The notes beneath the pieces are model-generated. The model was not told the DNA's origin, made no database searches, and saw only the letters and a list, made by a program, of their open reading frames with translations. The position numbers and the translations under genes were made by a program. A stretch of 64,000 nt of DNA from Siphonodentalium dalli (taxonomy: Eukaryota > Mollusca > Scaphopoda > Gadilida > Siphonodentaliidae), in assembly GCA_032622095.1 (NCBI GenBank), contig CP136067.1:44683549-44747548 (forward strand). Reading direction: 5' to 3'. This document shows, piece by piece, positions 45,000 through 56,523 of the stretch (the first letter of the stretch is position 1; every line of letters begins with the position of its first letter).

Positions 45000-45594
45000 C
45001 TATCATCTGAACTACATGCTTATCCAGAAATAGTCATTATATATAATCTTTTGATCTTTGACTCTTGGCTTTTCTTGTTACATTATACGTGCCTATATCT
45101 GACATTCCTTCTTATGTATTACTTTCCCGTACAAAGTTCCTGTTCTATATATGAATCATTATGTTCCGGAACGCACCCACACGAATTCCAGGATACTAAA
45201 CTGTCCGAATATATCCAATGACTCCACTTGTTATAATATAGTCATGTCCCACCCTCATACATTCACCAGCGGATCGCCAAATTTCGCATTCCGATTTTGA
45301 TTCAAGCCCCGAGCGTTATAACGCTGTAAATATAACCTGAATATATTATTTGGTGGGGTCATAACGTGGGTGGTCATAGAAATTTAATTTCATTATCAGT
45401 TTTTATTAAAGGCCCAAAACATTGTATTATAAACTTATCCGGTGTAATAAACTGTGAATATGTTGTTTTTGTTGAGGTACCGACGCGTTTTGCGTGTGTG
45501 TGTGTAGTTAAGTTTCATCTAGATTATACTGCAAAGTGTTTTCAATGGACGGGGAATAACTATATATCTTACACCATTAAAAAAGATGCACAGG
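45000..45594. other. No gene seen
   Basis: AT-rich with a (GT)n-like gcgtgtgtgtgtg at 45492-45505. The 79-codon frame 45366-45605 has no family match by eye. Confidence 0.4.
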
Positions 45595-45665
45595 AACCAA
45601 GCTGAAGAACCTACAATTACTGCTGTTTTGGTTCTTGAGAACTGAAGAACCAAAAGTGGACAGAC
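45595..45665. repeat. GAAGAACC/GGTTCTT repeat, left of the big array
   Basis: aaccaagctgaagaacctac..tttggttcttgagaactgaagaaccaaaa. The same motif follows the array at 48990-49125. Confidence 0.7.
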
Positions 45666-45689
45666 GGATTATTTACAACTAATTAACTT

Positions 45690-46102
45690 CAATCGTCGTC
45701 TTCGTTTTCGTAAGCATCTTCATCGCCATCGCAATCGTCATCGCCATCATTGCTGTCGTCATCGTGGTCATCACCATCATCATCTCTATCTTGGTCGTAG
45801 TCATCATCGTCGTCGTAGTCATTATCATCATCGCTGTCGTCGTCTTCGTCATCATGATCATCGCTGTCGTCGTCGTAGCCATCAACATCATCGCTGTCGT
45901 CGTACTCATCAGCATCGCTTCGTCGTCGTAGTCATCAACATCATCGCTGTCGTCGTAGTCATCATCATCGCTGGACATCGTCGTCGTAGTCATCATCATC
46001 ATTGTTGTCAACGTATAATTCACCATTTATATCGTCGTTGTCGTCGTTGCGTGTCATCATCATTATCATCGAGGATGTCGTCGTAGTCATCATCATCATC
46101 AT
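45690..46102. repeat. Irregular TCA/TCG trinucleotide-rich stretch
   Basis: Imperfect (TCATCATCG, TCGTCGTAG) units of 30-60 bases, forerunner of the regular array. Open over long stretches because stop codons are rare in this composition. Confidence 0.85.
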
Positions 46103-48949
46103 CATCTCATCATTGGTGTTGTCGTCGTAGTCATGATACTCGCTGTTCGTCATCCTCATTATCACTGTCGTCGTTGTCGTCATAATCTGCATCGTCATCA
46201 CAATAATCGTCGTCGTTGTCATCATAATCATCTCCGCTATTGGCAGCATCATCATCATCATCATCTCATCATTGGTGTTGTCGTCGTAGTCATGATACTC
46301 GCTGTTCGTCATCCTCATTATCACTGTCGTCGTTGTCGTCATAATCTGCATCGTCATCACAATAATCGTCGTCGTTGTCATCATAATAATCTCCGCTATT
46401 GGCAGCATCATCACCATCATCATCTCATCATTGGTGTTGTCGTCGTAGTCATGATACTCGCTGTTCGTCATCCTCATTATCACTGTCGTCGTTGTCGTCA
46501 TAATCTGCATCGTCATCACAATAATCGTCGTCGTTGTCATCATAATAATCTCCGCTATTGGCAGCATCATCATCATCTCATCATTGGTGTTGTCGTCGTA
46601 GTCATGATACTCGCTGTTCGTCATCCTCATTATAACTGTCGTCGTTGTCGTCATAATCTGCATCGTCATCACAATAATCGTCGTCGTTGTCATCATAATA
46701 ATCTCCGCTATTGGCAGCATCATCATCATCATCATCTCATCATTGGTGTTGTCGTCGTAGTCATGATACTCGCTGTTCGTCATCCTCATTATCACTGTCG
46801 TCGTTATCGTCATAATCTGCATCGTCATCACAATAATCGTCGTCGTTGTCATCATAATAATCTCCGCTATTGGCAGCATCATCATCATCATCATCATCTC
46901 ATCATTGGTGTTGTCGTCGTAGTCATGATGCTCGCTGTTCGTCATCCTCATTATCACTGTCGTCGTTGTCGTCATAATCTGCATCGTCATCACAATAATC
47001 GTCGTCGTTGTCATCATAATAATCTCCGCTATTGGCAGCATCATCATCATCATCATCTCACCATTGGTGTTGTCGTCGTAGTCATGATACTCGCTGTTCG
47101 TCATCCTCATTATCACTGTCGTCGTTGTCGTCATAATCTGCATCGTCATCACAATAATCGTCGTCGTTGTCATCATAATAATCTCCGCTATTGGCAGCAT
47201 CATCATCATCATCATCATCTCATCATTGGTGTTGTCGTCGTAGTCATGATACTCGCTGTTCGTCATCCTCATTATCACTGTCGTCGTTGTCGTCATAATC
47301 TGCATCGTCATCACAATAATCGTCGTCGTTGTCATCATAATAATCTCCGCTATTGGCAGCATCATCATCATCATCTCATCATTGGTGTTGTCGTCGTAGT
47401 CATGATACTCGCTGTTCGTCATCCTCATTATCACTGTCGTCGTTGTCGTCATAATATGCATCGTCATCACAATAATCGTCGTCGTTGTCATCATAATAAT
47501 CTCCGCTATTGGCAGCATCATCATCATCATCATCTCATCATTGGTGTTGTCGTCGTAGTCATGATACTCGCTGTTCGTCATCCTCATTATCACTGTCGTC
47601 GTTGTCGTCATAATCTGCATCATCATCACAATAATCGTCGTCGTTGTCATCATAATAATCTCCGCTATTGGCAGCATCATCATCATCATCATCATCATCA
47701 TTGGTGTTGTCGTCGTTGTCATGATACTCGCTGTTCGTCATCCTCATTATCACTGTCGTCGTTGTCGTCATAATCTGCATCGTCATCACAATAATCGTCG
47801 TCGTTGTCATCATAATAATCTCCGCTATTGGCAGCATCATCATCATCATCTCATCATTGGTGTTGTCGTCGTAGTCATGATACTCGCTGTTCGTCATCCT
47901 CATTATCACTGTCGTCGTTGTCGTCATAATCTGCATGGTCATCACAATAATCGTCGTCGTTGTCATCATAATAATCTCCGCTATTGGCAGCATCATCATC
48001 ATCTCATCATTGGTGTTGTCGTCGTTGTCATGATACTCGCTGTTCGTCATCCTCATTATCACTGTCGTCGTTGTCGTCATAATCTGCATCGTCATCACAA
48101 TAATCGTCGTCGTTGTCATCATAATAATCTCCGCTATTGGCAGCATCATCATCATCATCATCATCTCATCATTGGTGTTGTCGTCGTAGTCATGATACTC
48201 GCTGTTCGTCATCCTCATTATCACTGTCGTCGTTGTCGTCATAATCTGCATCGTCATCACAATAATCGTCGTCGTTGTCATCATAATAATCTCCGCTATT
48301 GGCAGCATCATCATCATCATCATCTCATCATTGGTGTTGTCGTCGTAGTCATGATACTCGCTGTTCGTCATCCTCATTATCACTGTCGTCGTTGTCGTCA
48401 TAATCTGCATCGTCATCACAATAATCGTCGTCGTTGTCATCATAATAATCTCCGCTATTGGCAGCATCATCATCATCATCATCTCATCAATGGTGTTGTC
48501 GTCGTAGTCATGATACTCGCTGTTCGTCATCCTCATTATCACTGTCGTCGTTGTCGTCATAATCTGCATCGTCATCACAATAATCGTCGTCGTTGTCATC
48601 ATAATAATCTCCGCTATTGGCAGCATCATCATCATCATCATCTCATCATTGGTGTTGTCGTCGTAGTCATGATACTCGCTGTTCGTCATCCTCATTATCA
48701 CTGTCGTCGTTGTCGTCATAATCTGCATCGTCATCACAATAATCGTCGTCGTTGTCATCATAATAATCTCCGCTATTGGCAGCATCATCATCATCATCAT
48801 CTCATCATTGGTGTTGTCGTCGTAGTCATGATACTCGCTGTTCGTCATCCTCATTATCACTGTCGTCGTTGTCGTCATAATCTGCATCGTCATCACAATA
48901 ATCGTCGTCGTTGTCATCATAATAATCTCCGCTATTGGCAGCATCATCC
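46103..48949. repeat. 18-unit tandem array, ~158 bp unit
   Basis: The unit runs ggtgttgtcgtcgtagtcatgatactcgctgttcgtcatcctcattatcac..ataataatctccgctattggcagc(atc)n and repeats about every 158 bases (gttcgtcatcctc counted 18 times). Units differ chiefly in the number of atc triplets (about 4 to 8) and rare point changes. All length changes are multiples of three, so long frames stay open on both strands (up to 585 codons on -, 546 on +). No splice, start context or domain suggests a real protein. Confidence 0.95.
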
Positions 48950-48984
48950 TAATTATTATCATCATTACCATCGTTGTGTAGCAG

Positions 48985-49135
48985 CATTATCAATTTTGGT
49001 TCTTCAATGATGTCGAAAAATATTTCTTATTTGGTTCTTCGTCAACCATTTGGCTCTTCGTCAACCAAGAACCAATTGGTTCTTTGTTTGGTTCTTCGAT
49101 AAATGGGTAAAGAACCGATTGGTTCTTAGACTGTG
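48985..49135. repeat. GGTTCTTC repeat, right of the big array
   Basis: Seven ggttctt/ggctctt/aagaacc occurrences (ttggttcttcgtcaaccatttggctcttcgtcaaccaagaacc..). Related blocks at 53385-53790 and 54255-54415. Confidence 0.75.
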
Positions 49136-49655
49136 ATGGACCAATACAAGAATAATAATTTGTTGGAGATGGGTCTATATCGAGAACAAATTTTGGTTTA
49201 TTTGGAGATATATTCAAGGCTTCATGCAAATTTATACGAAATTTGTCTTAATGTTTATTTCTAGTGCACAAAATAACACTTTGAAGACGATAAGTGCACA
49301 TTTAATGATTTATATGAAATTGTGTATGCGACACGGGCGAACATCGGTTAGCATGCCCTACATGTACATTTATATTCAGGCCACTGCTGTATATTTTACT
49401 GAAGTACATGCCAATTACACATAAATTTGTTCCACTGTATATATAGACCACAGAAACCTCTGGAAAAACATGTATTAAAACTTATACGGTAAATTGTTAG
49501 ACAGAGCTATATACATAGCAATTAAATTAATATAGTGACTTTTCCCAAGTTGTCAATAGTTAATATGGAAATCTGTTTACAGATCTTCACGAAGGCCGTC
49601 AATCATCCTGTACATGGACATCATCAAGTCAATAATTTAATAACCACAGGCCCCT
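49136..49655. other. No feature seen
   Basis: AT-rich. gatcttcacgaaggccgtcaatcatcctgtacatggacatcatcaagtcaataattta at 49580-49640 recurs at 52178-52233. Confidence 0.5.
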
Positions 49656-49659
49656 GGGA

Positions 49660-49742
49660 GAATTACTAAAATACCAATATAGACTATACCACTCACTGGT
49701 ATAGTCTATTATATATATATAATATTGGTATTTTAGTAATTT
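49660..49742. repeat. Perfect hairpin followed by G-run
   Basis: aattactaaaataccaatat..agactatacca pairs with tggtatagtct..atattggtattttagtaatt. A G-run of about 18 (49747-49764) follows. Confidence 0.8.
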
Positions 49743-49801
49743 TCCCCGGGGGGGGGGGGGGGGGCTGTGTTAATAACCGCATGTATAGTGGCGAGGGCAC
49801 A

Positions 49802-51569
49802 GAGTCGTTATTTCGTGGGAAACCGGATTCAGAATCCGAATCCGATTACGGGGGCGGGGCTAATTCCCGATTCTAGGTCAGATTTTGAAATCCACGTGAT
49901 CTCCGATAGTACGTTTAATGTTCTCCCAGCGTCAAACATGACTCATGTATTTGACACAAGTATCATTTGTATCTTATATTTATAATGTTCATGTTTGTTG
50001 TGAAAGTCATGCTTGTGTATATACATGGCACCTAATTAGCTGCCAATCCGACTTAATCGCATCTTTTTTCCAAGTTAAAGTGTGTTTATTGATGAGAGCA
50101 AGAATTTCTAACAGCTCTAGATCTCCGGAATCAAATTCCGAAGACGTTGTGGAGAACACACGAAACTTGTCAGTTGTACAGGAATGTGGCGACAGGGGTT
50201 GGTTGGGGTGCATCGACCCCCCTTCCCGAACTTTGGTACAATTTTCTTAGCTGTACAGTCATTCATACGTGAGGCAAATCCGGATTATTTTGACTAACTT
50301 TTCCAAATAACGATACGTACAAGCCAGCAAACGGAACAAAACAACTCCGATTTTAAACAAATACACATACAAACTTATGACTAACTCGGGGGAGGGGTGA
50401 CCGGTGATCTGTATATATGTTCAACTTGTTTTGGTAGTCATGTTGCTTTGCCATTAAGTACTAATTATTTATTTTTCAGTGTAACAACATATGGGAGAGG
50501 GGGTACCCTTACGTGAGTCAGTACTTGTCCTCCAATCCAGTTGTCTGTATAAACATGTATGTGTTATATATCATGTTTTATCTAAATTGGACAAATGGTG
50601 TGTCAGGTTGGATATTTCCAAGGGGGTGCAAATGGTGCAGTTGGCCGGAAATTTTACGGAGCACTCCCATGGGAAACCTCTAGCCACGTCCCTTGAACTT
50701 GTACGTGTGGTTACTTAATCAATAAATTGACTGACATTTCCACTATATAGTCCTGAGATCCTAGAATAAGCTTTACAACTGTTGCGTTTGGGCAAAGCTC
50801 TATTTTCCAACTAATGTACAGCACGTTGGCCTAAAAATGCCCGTGTTCCTGCACTATACAGTGACTATTGTGCAAAACGACTGCATTTAACGAAACAAAA
50901 CATTTTAAATATGAAATTGCTTTAAGACTAGATAGTACATACGTGTATCTGATAATCTATCGATATCATATAATCCTATTGTTTCTTGAATAAGAAGGAA
51001 CAATTAATAACGAACAAAGCAGAAGACATATCCATGCAGGTTCACGTGAATTCGGTCAATGGTGACGTATCCGCCGCATTTGAAATCGACATGCGTTCGG
51101 TCGGTATTTTATGGATGGATTTGTGAAATGAACATGATATGATGACAGTGACAATGAAATTGACAATTCTTTGCTTCAAGTTCGCCATCAACCGAAAGCG
51201 CTCCCCCAGCGTTGCTATCAATAACATTATTATTTGGCTAATTTCAGTAATATTCTTCCCGTTTACACTCGATAACACAAATTTGTCTCCGCGTTTAAAA
51301 TTCTTTGATATAGATCGTTTATATTCTGCAATAATTTGTACACAAGGAATGGATTCTTATGTTTGATTGTGTTTTTAAACTCCGAGGTGGCGAAATATCG
51401 GTTTGTTTACATTATGCACGTTTGAGTCCGTATTCGGAATCCCAATCCGAATCTGGATTACCACGAGATTACGATTACGGTCTGTTCGTTTACTGATTCT
51501 GGTCTGTTCGTTTACCGAACCACGTCGTAATTCGGATTCTGAATCCAGATTCCCACCAAATAACGACTC
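49802..51569. mobile_element. 1.77 kb segment with ~45 bp inverted termini
   Basis: GAGTCGTTATTTCGTGGGAA then ccggattcagaatccgaat at the left; at the right the inverse reads GAGTCGTTATTTGGTGGGAA then tctggattcagaatccgaat. No TSD was recognised and no transposase domain inside. Possible non-autonomous transposon. Confidence 0.55.
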
Positions 51570-51954
51570 AGGTGAGCAAGAAGCAGAACAATCGGAAAAG
51601 CATTATCGCATGTACATACACAAGAAAACCATAGTCAGAAATTGTAACGCCTTCAAGATCATATTATCAGGCATAAATATAAATTATAATCTAAAATATA
51701 TTGGTTTCATGAATGCACCACCTCAGAATTCGTTTAAATAAATAAGGATACAAATTATTACAACAACTACGGCTTATCACTGCAGGTTTCTCATTCACTA
51801 CACCAGCTATAAAGCCTCTAAATGCGGACCAAAAACTACATATAATCGGATTAAATACACGCCAGATACTTCGCATTACGACCTTTGGTCTACATTCCAA
51901 CTGAGACATTACTTCATCAGCAATGTTAGCTGGGTGGATGGATGGAGGGAGGGG

Positions 51955-52075
51955 GGAGGGAAATGTTCAGATAATATATAAATTTAACAAACTGGTCGTT
52001 ATTAGCCATTTGTTGAACTTATCTGAAATTGCCTAAGGGAATTACTGTGTCAATGAGTATTTAGTACAGTTCTAA
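51955..52075 (-). mobile_element. Family U fragment, reversed
   Basis: ttcagataat..gttgaacttatctgaa.ttgcctaagggaattactgtgtcaatgagtatttagta, as in 17108-17220 reversed. Confidence 0.55.
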
Positions 52076-52236
52076 TTGTAAAGTGTTATGTATGCAACCA
52101 ATATATAGTGTGAACTATATATGTACAACCGTATGTGCTGCTGACCTGAATCTAATTATTATGAATTCTTCTTGCAAATCTTCACGAAGGGCGTCCGTCA
52201 TCTTGTATATGGACATAATCAAGTCGATAATTTAAA

Positions 52237-52500
52237 GGTACGCAATGCGATTCGATGGTCGCCGTATCATCAGATTCCAACAACAACACCAACATTTCTT
52301 CAAAAGACGCTTTGTTATGAGAATCGATTAATTACCAAAAAATAATGCTAACTGTCAACTCTAGAATAAAATTTTCAAAAACGTGTTATAAAACATTTTG
52401 TTCAACACAATTTGATATCAAGAGTATGTCGGTCGGCTCGTCGAATATTTGCTAGGCAGCCAAATACTCCAGTTGGTGAAACATAACAGATACTCACATT
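52237..52500. mobile_element. Family X MITE, right end lost
   Basis: TTAA, then AGGTACGCAATGCGATTCGATGGTCG and family body to about 52490. Confidence 0.65.
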
Positions 52501-53384
52501 TCATAGAACCTTCCTTCGGTGGGAAAATAATATCTACCCTTATATGATTGAAAACATGAAACTATGTACGAATTTCTTGGTGGGCAATGCACTTTTGTAA
52601 CTCGATATTACATGTATTGAAATGCATGCCTGCGGATTGAAATGATATAGGGGCGCTCGTGTCATATAAGGCGCGAATCAATTAATCTGTCATCTATAGC
52701 GTCATAACAGTGGTATATAAGGCCTAAACTTGCCAACAGAAAATGCAGCCAAACAATGGAGCTTCTGCTTGGACAATAGAAGTATACCAACATACATTGT
52801 CGAAAGAGGAGTCATTTCCCGGGTATGATTACACTGGCTGATAAGTGTGTGAGTATAACATGTATAATGTGCGTGTACTATAGACTACAATATATGTGGG
52901 CTATATACGAACCCTCCTTCATTGACGCATCTTCCGTTTGCGGTATACGTATACAAACGCGACGGTCTGCATGGTGGTCTCCATAGTAGATTGACGGCGA
53001 CTGATAGCAGTTTGCCATGCAGCTGTGCAGCTGCCTTGATTTCGTAGCTGATGCGATCATCGCACCTAGATTTTTGATAGTGACTAGGACTGTGGAGTAC
53101 AATTGCACTCCTGTGTCGACTACTTGTATTTCTAGTCAATGGCCCGCACATAGATATGAACATAGTTCGAAATGGTAAGAGCATTCTGTGTCATTTTCGT
53201 CCATTTTTCATAAACTTTGGCCAAATATAGGAAAACCCAAAATGGCCCAAAATGAGAGAAGAATTATAAAAAAAATTTCATATTTGGTCAATGCTGAACA
53301 TCTAAAACAACATCATTGTATGAAGGACACGAATGAAAGAATGGCCGATCATTGTTAGAATATCACACAGATAAATTTTGGCCC
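52501..53384. other. No supported gene
   Basis: Two overlapping minus-strand frames at 52880-53184 include YTYTANGRCVNEG in one and a Cys-containing stretch in the other. Neither has convincing splice sites or a recognisable domain. Confidence 0.4.
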
Positions 53385-53790
53385 CCTCGGGGAACCAAAA
53401 CTGGTTCCATAGTTTGTCCCAGTAGGGGAACAAAACATCCATGCATGTTTTGGTTCTTCGCGAAGAACCGAAATAAAGAACCAAATGAAGAACTAAACAC
53501 ACATGTTTTGGTTCTTCACGAAGAACAAAAATAAAGAATCAAACTAAGTACCAAACATGTCTTTGTTCTTCGAAGAACCAAATTAAAGAACCAAAATCAA
53601 GTAGAAAATAGACATTCTGGTTCCACATGGAGCCAAACTTGTTTCTAAATTTTGTCCTGAGGGGAGAAGTGATGTGACCTATTTTCGTCCTCTATCTGGT
53701 TTACATGCAGGATAGAACCAGAACATGGAACCAAATTGTTCCATTGGGTTCCCCATTGGTTCATTAAATGCCTAATAGGAAACAATTATG
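53385..53790. repeat. GGTTCTTCG-CGAAGAACC repeat block
   Basis: tttggttcttcgcgaagaaccgaaataaagaaccaaa and variants occur about four times. Flanks are ggggaaccaaaactggttcc and gaaccaaattgttcc. Confidence 0.75.
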
Positions 53791-54032
53791 AGTGCTTGTG
53801 GATACAATGCCCAGTGACACTATATGTAGGTTATAAGCACGTTTGGGTGTCTTTGTTTCTGAAAGTTCTATTACTTCATAAATAGGTTATTCCGTTTAAA
53901 TTGATATTACACGACATTGGTTCACCGAAAAGACCCCGAAAATGTTCTGACGTCTGAAGATGATATCGAATTATAAATTATATTAATACAGTTATTATTC
54001 CATACTTTCCCCCTGGCTGTGATATAGTTACA

Positions 54033-54054
54033 CCACCCCCCCCCCCCCCCCCCC
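54033..54054. repeat. C-run
   Basis: About 20 C residues broken by a single A near its end. Confidence 0.85.
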
Positions 54055-54254
54055 ACCGTCAGCAATCAAATGATCATAGTCTATGCATATTACCATACTC
54101 GAAACTGGTTATGGCCATGCTTGTGTATATTGGTATTTCAATGGAATTCCGATTAATTTAATCTTCCCCATATCACATAAACCCCAAACGCGTGCACATG
54201 CAGGACATATTGTTAAATTTAGACCATATGACAATTAAGCTAGGCCTGTTCCCA

Positions 54255-54415
54255 CACAAACCTTGAATTCGGTGGGTTCTTCGAAGAACCAAACTTAGGA
54301 TTTGTTTCCAGATGGAACCAAAGCAGTGTGGAACCAAACTGTTTGGTTCTATATTGGTATTTGGTTCCCCGGGGATTGATAGCAAAAACCGGGGAACCAA
54401 ATTGGGAGCTGTTTT
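54255..54415. repeat. GGTTCTTCGAAGAACC block, reversed copy
   Basis: ggttcttcgaagaaccaaact, agatggaaccaaagcagtg, ttggttccccggggatt..ggggaaccaaatt. Same motifs as 53385-53790. Confidence 0.7.
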
Positions 54416-54454
54416 CTTAGAATGAATTATAGCTGAGGCCCCCACCCCCACCCC

Positions 54455-54670
54455 CATGGAATACGGAATACCACTAATACAGAGAGTGGAATACGGAATA
54501 CCAGTTAACAGCCATATGGAATACATAAAAATATATGAAAACTTCATTTTTTGGAAGGTCGGCGTACGAATACTGGTATATTTGGAATACCGAATACCTC
54601 CTAACAGAGGGGCCGGAATACGGCGTACCTAATAACAGGGCATGGAATACGGCGTACGAAAGGGGGTGGG
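54455..54670. repeat. ggaatacgg(a/c)ata/gtacc short repeats
   Basis: About nine tggaatacggaatacc / ggcgtacgaa units between two (CCCCCA)n/(TGGGGG)n-like blocks at 54437-54455 and 54660-54678, which are inverse to each other. Confidence 0.7.
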
Positions 54671-54989
54671 GTGGGGGCCTCATAGCTCGATGTGGTGGTC
54701 TAGCCCAGAATTCTTCCAGAAATTTTTATGGGGGGGGGTAAGTTTTTGGAAATAGCATGGCTTGTTGGATATTAAATAGTGCTTGTGATGTTGATATTAG
54801 TAAATCACGTACCGTATAGTAATGCTGAAATTTGTTATGCACAACTGAGAGCTTTATACCAAAAAAATGAAAATTGTATTGGAAGTCTTCTGGAATACTT
54901 TTTTGAAAAAGCATTGCAATTTTAATTTTATGCATTTTTTTTATTTTCGTGCATTTAAAACAAAAAAATGTTTGCACATCTTTAATGTT

Positions 54990-55427
54990 AAGCAATTTGA
55001 TATAAATTTAATTTATGACTGGAGCCATAAAATGGCGTCAATTAAATTACGAATTTGCGTAATCAAATAAAGTAAATGAGGGATACTGGCTTGTTAAACC
55101 GATCGCACACACGATCGCTTAAAATATTATGATGATACGGGGAGAACACTCAAGCCACTCACTGACTAGCGACGATACAATAACTTAAATGATTATATGG
55201 GACTAGTATGCCTATAATATAACTTTTATTTGATTCATTTGGTTGAAAACTGTACAAAAATTACTCGACAACGACAATTTGTATTTTTACATTCCGGTAA
55301 ATTTGTCATCCGTAACACTACTTCGTACTCAACAGACTTTCAAATAATGAAAAAAGTGTTACCTTATTCTCAGACTCGGAGACTATAGAAACCAACAACA
55401 ACATTTGGCGTACAGTACCCCTTTAAA
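54990..55427. mobile_element. Third copy of the 23815 repeat, 3' half
   Basis: taaatttaatttatgactgg..aattaaattacgaatttgcgta, ctcgacaacgacaatttgtattttt, ending acagtacccct + TTAA, as in 24060-24482. Confidence 0.75.
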
Positions 55428-55977
55428 TTGCCATTAAATAATCTAATCTAATATATTATACTGATATTTGCAGGTCAAAACCACTAAAGAGGTAAACAAA
55501 ATATATTTTCCACCTGCTCAGCCCTGGATACCTCAGTGTTTTTGGAACCCCCATGGAGCAAGGACGGAGATATTTTCTAAATTCCTACCCTTTCGTGTGA
55601 CACAACCCTCATCTGCGTGGTCCGATTGTTCCTCCCTGGGCATTTACGGTAATAAAAATACCGGAACTCATGCAACACCGGTGTTCACTTCCGATACCGC
55701 GACACCGCAGCTCATTTTTGCTTTGTGTTGCACGTCCAAAGTTCGCTTTCTTGTTGAATTATATTGCAATGGTTAGTGGTCTGTTGTATGCAATCATTGA
55801 TATAAATATTCGTTAATCTAAATCTGCATTAATATACGAAATTTATGAAGAAACTTGCTTTTAAACTGCATCGAAAATGGTTTTGTTTGTGTTAGTTACC
55901 GGTGCGTCGGGTTTTGGCGTCCGTATTCTCTTCCGGATTTGGGCAAACCTGAAGCCCAGGTATATGGAATACTATTA
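55428..55977. other. No supported gene
   Basis: A 102-codon frame (55468-55776) starts after a ttgcag and is not interrupted, but shows no known domain and no donor of note. Confidence 0.4.
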
Positions 55978-56246
55978 GGGCCACTTCCTAATGGCGATCG
56001 TCGAAGGAAACAAAATGAATGTCATTAGTGCGAAATCTCGTGTGTGCTAAATTATATTTTATCGCTTTCGGCACATGCCAAAATTCAAAACATGCGAAAA
56101 GTCGGATGTTTTGGCATGCGCCGAAAGTGATAAAATGTTATTGTTATGTCGCTCATTTTGTCACTTTCTGCAAGCGACTAATGCCAGTAATGGCACACAT
56201 TTTGTCACTTTTGGCCCTATCCAGAAGCGCCATTAGGAAGTGGCCC
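55978..56246. mobile_element. Small inverted-repeat element (269 bp)
   Basis: GGGCCACTTCCTAATGGC and its inverse GCCATTAGGAAGTGGCCC at the two ends. Inside, atcgctttcggcacatgccaaaa pairs with ttttggcatgcgccgaaagtgat. Confidence 0.75.
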
Positions 56247-56523
56247 CAATACACAGGTGTGATACAACTATACACTCTGGACACAGGACAGTGCTGCATT
56301 CAAATCCGCATTGTGTTTTTCGAACAATTAGCCTTCAAAATATGATTTTAGAGTGACGATTTTCGGGGGATGAGAATTGTCAAACTTTTTTTTTTCGGTG
56401 TTCAGTCTCAAACTACATGTAACTGCGTTTGCAAATAACCAATACCGGTACTATAGAGCAGACTCAAATACACCTAATTTCTAAAGGGATGTTCAACAGT
56501 ATCTGTCTATCTGAATCCATTTT

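Noticed and set aside
45965-47722. 585-codon and other long frames across the triplet array as proteins
   Set aside because: Open frames exist on both strands and in several registers because the unit is TCA/TCG-rich and a multiple of three. No start context, splice site or domain.
46103-48949. CRISPR array
   Set aside because: No unique spacers between short identical repeats. Whole ~158 bp units are near-identical and the genome is eukaryotic.
48500-48971. Asp-rich biomineralisation-type protein (DDNDDDYCDDD frame)
   Set aside because: In the acidic frame each unit brings a stop (tca-tga in the catgatact block), so it is closed about every 53 codons.
53440-53600. Heat-shock elements in ttcttcgaagaa motifs
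   Set aside because: The spacing (TTC directly on GAA) does not fit nTTCnnGAAn, and the motif is part of a dispersed repeat.
55468-55776. 102-codon frame as an exon
   Set aside because: Preceded by ttgcag but without a donor, domain or neighbouring exons.
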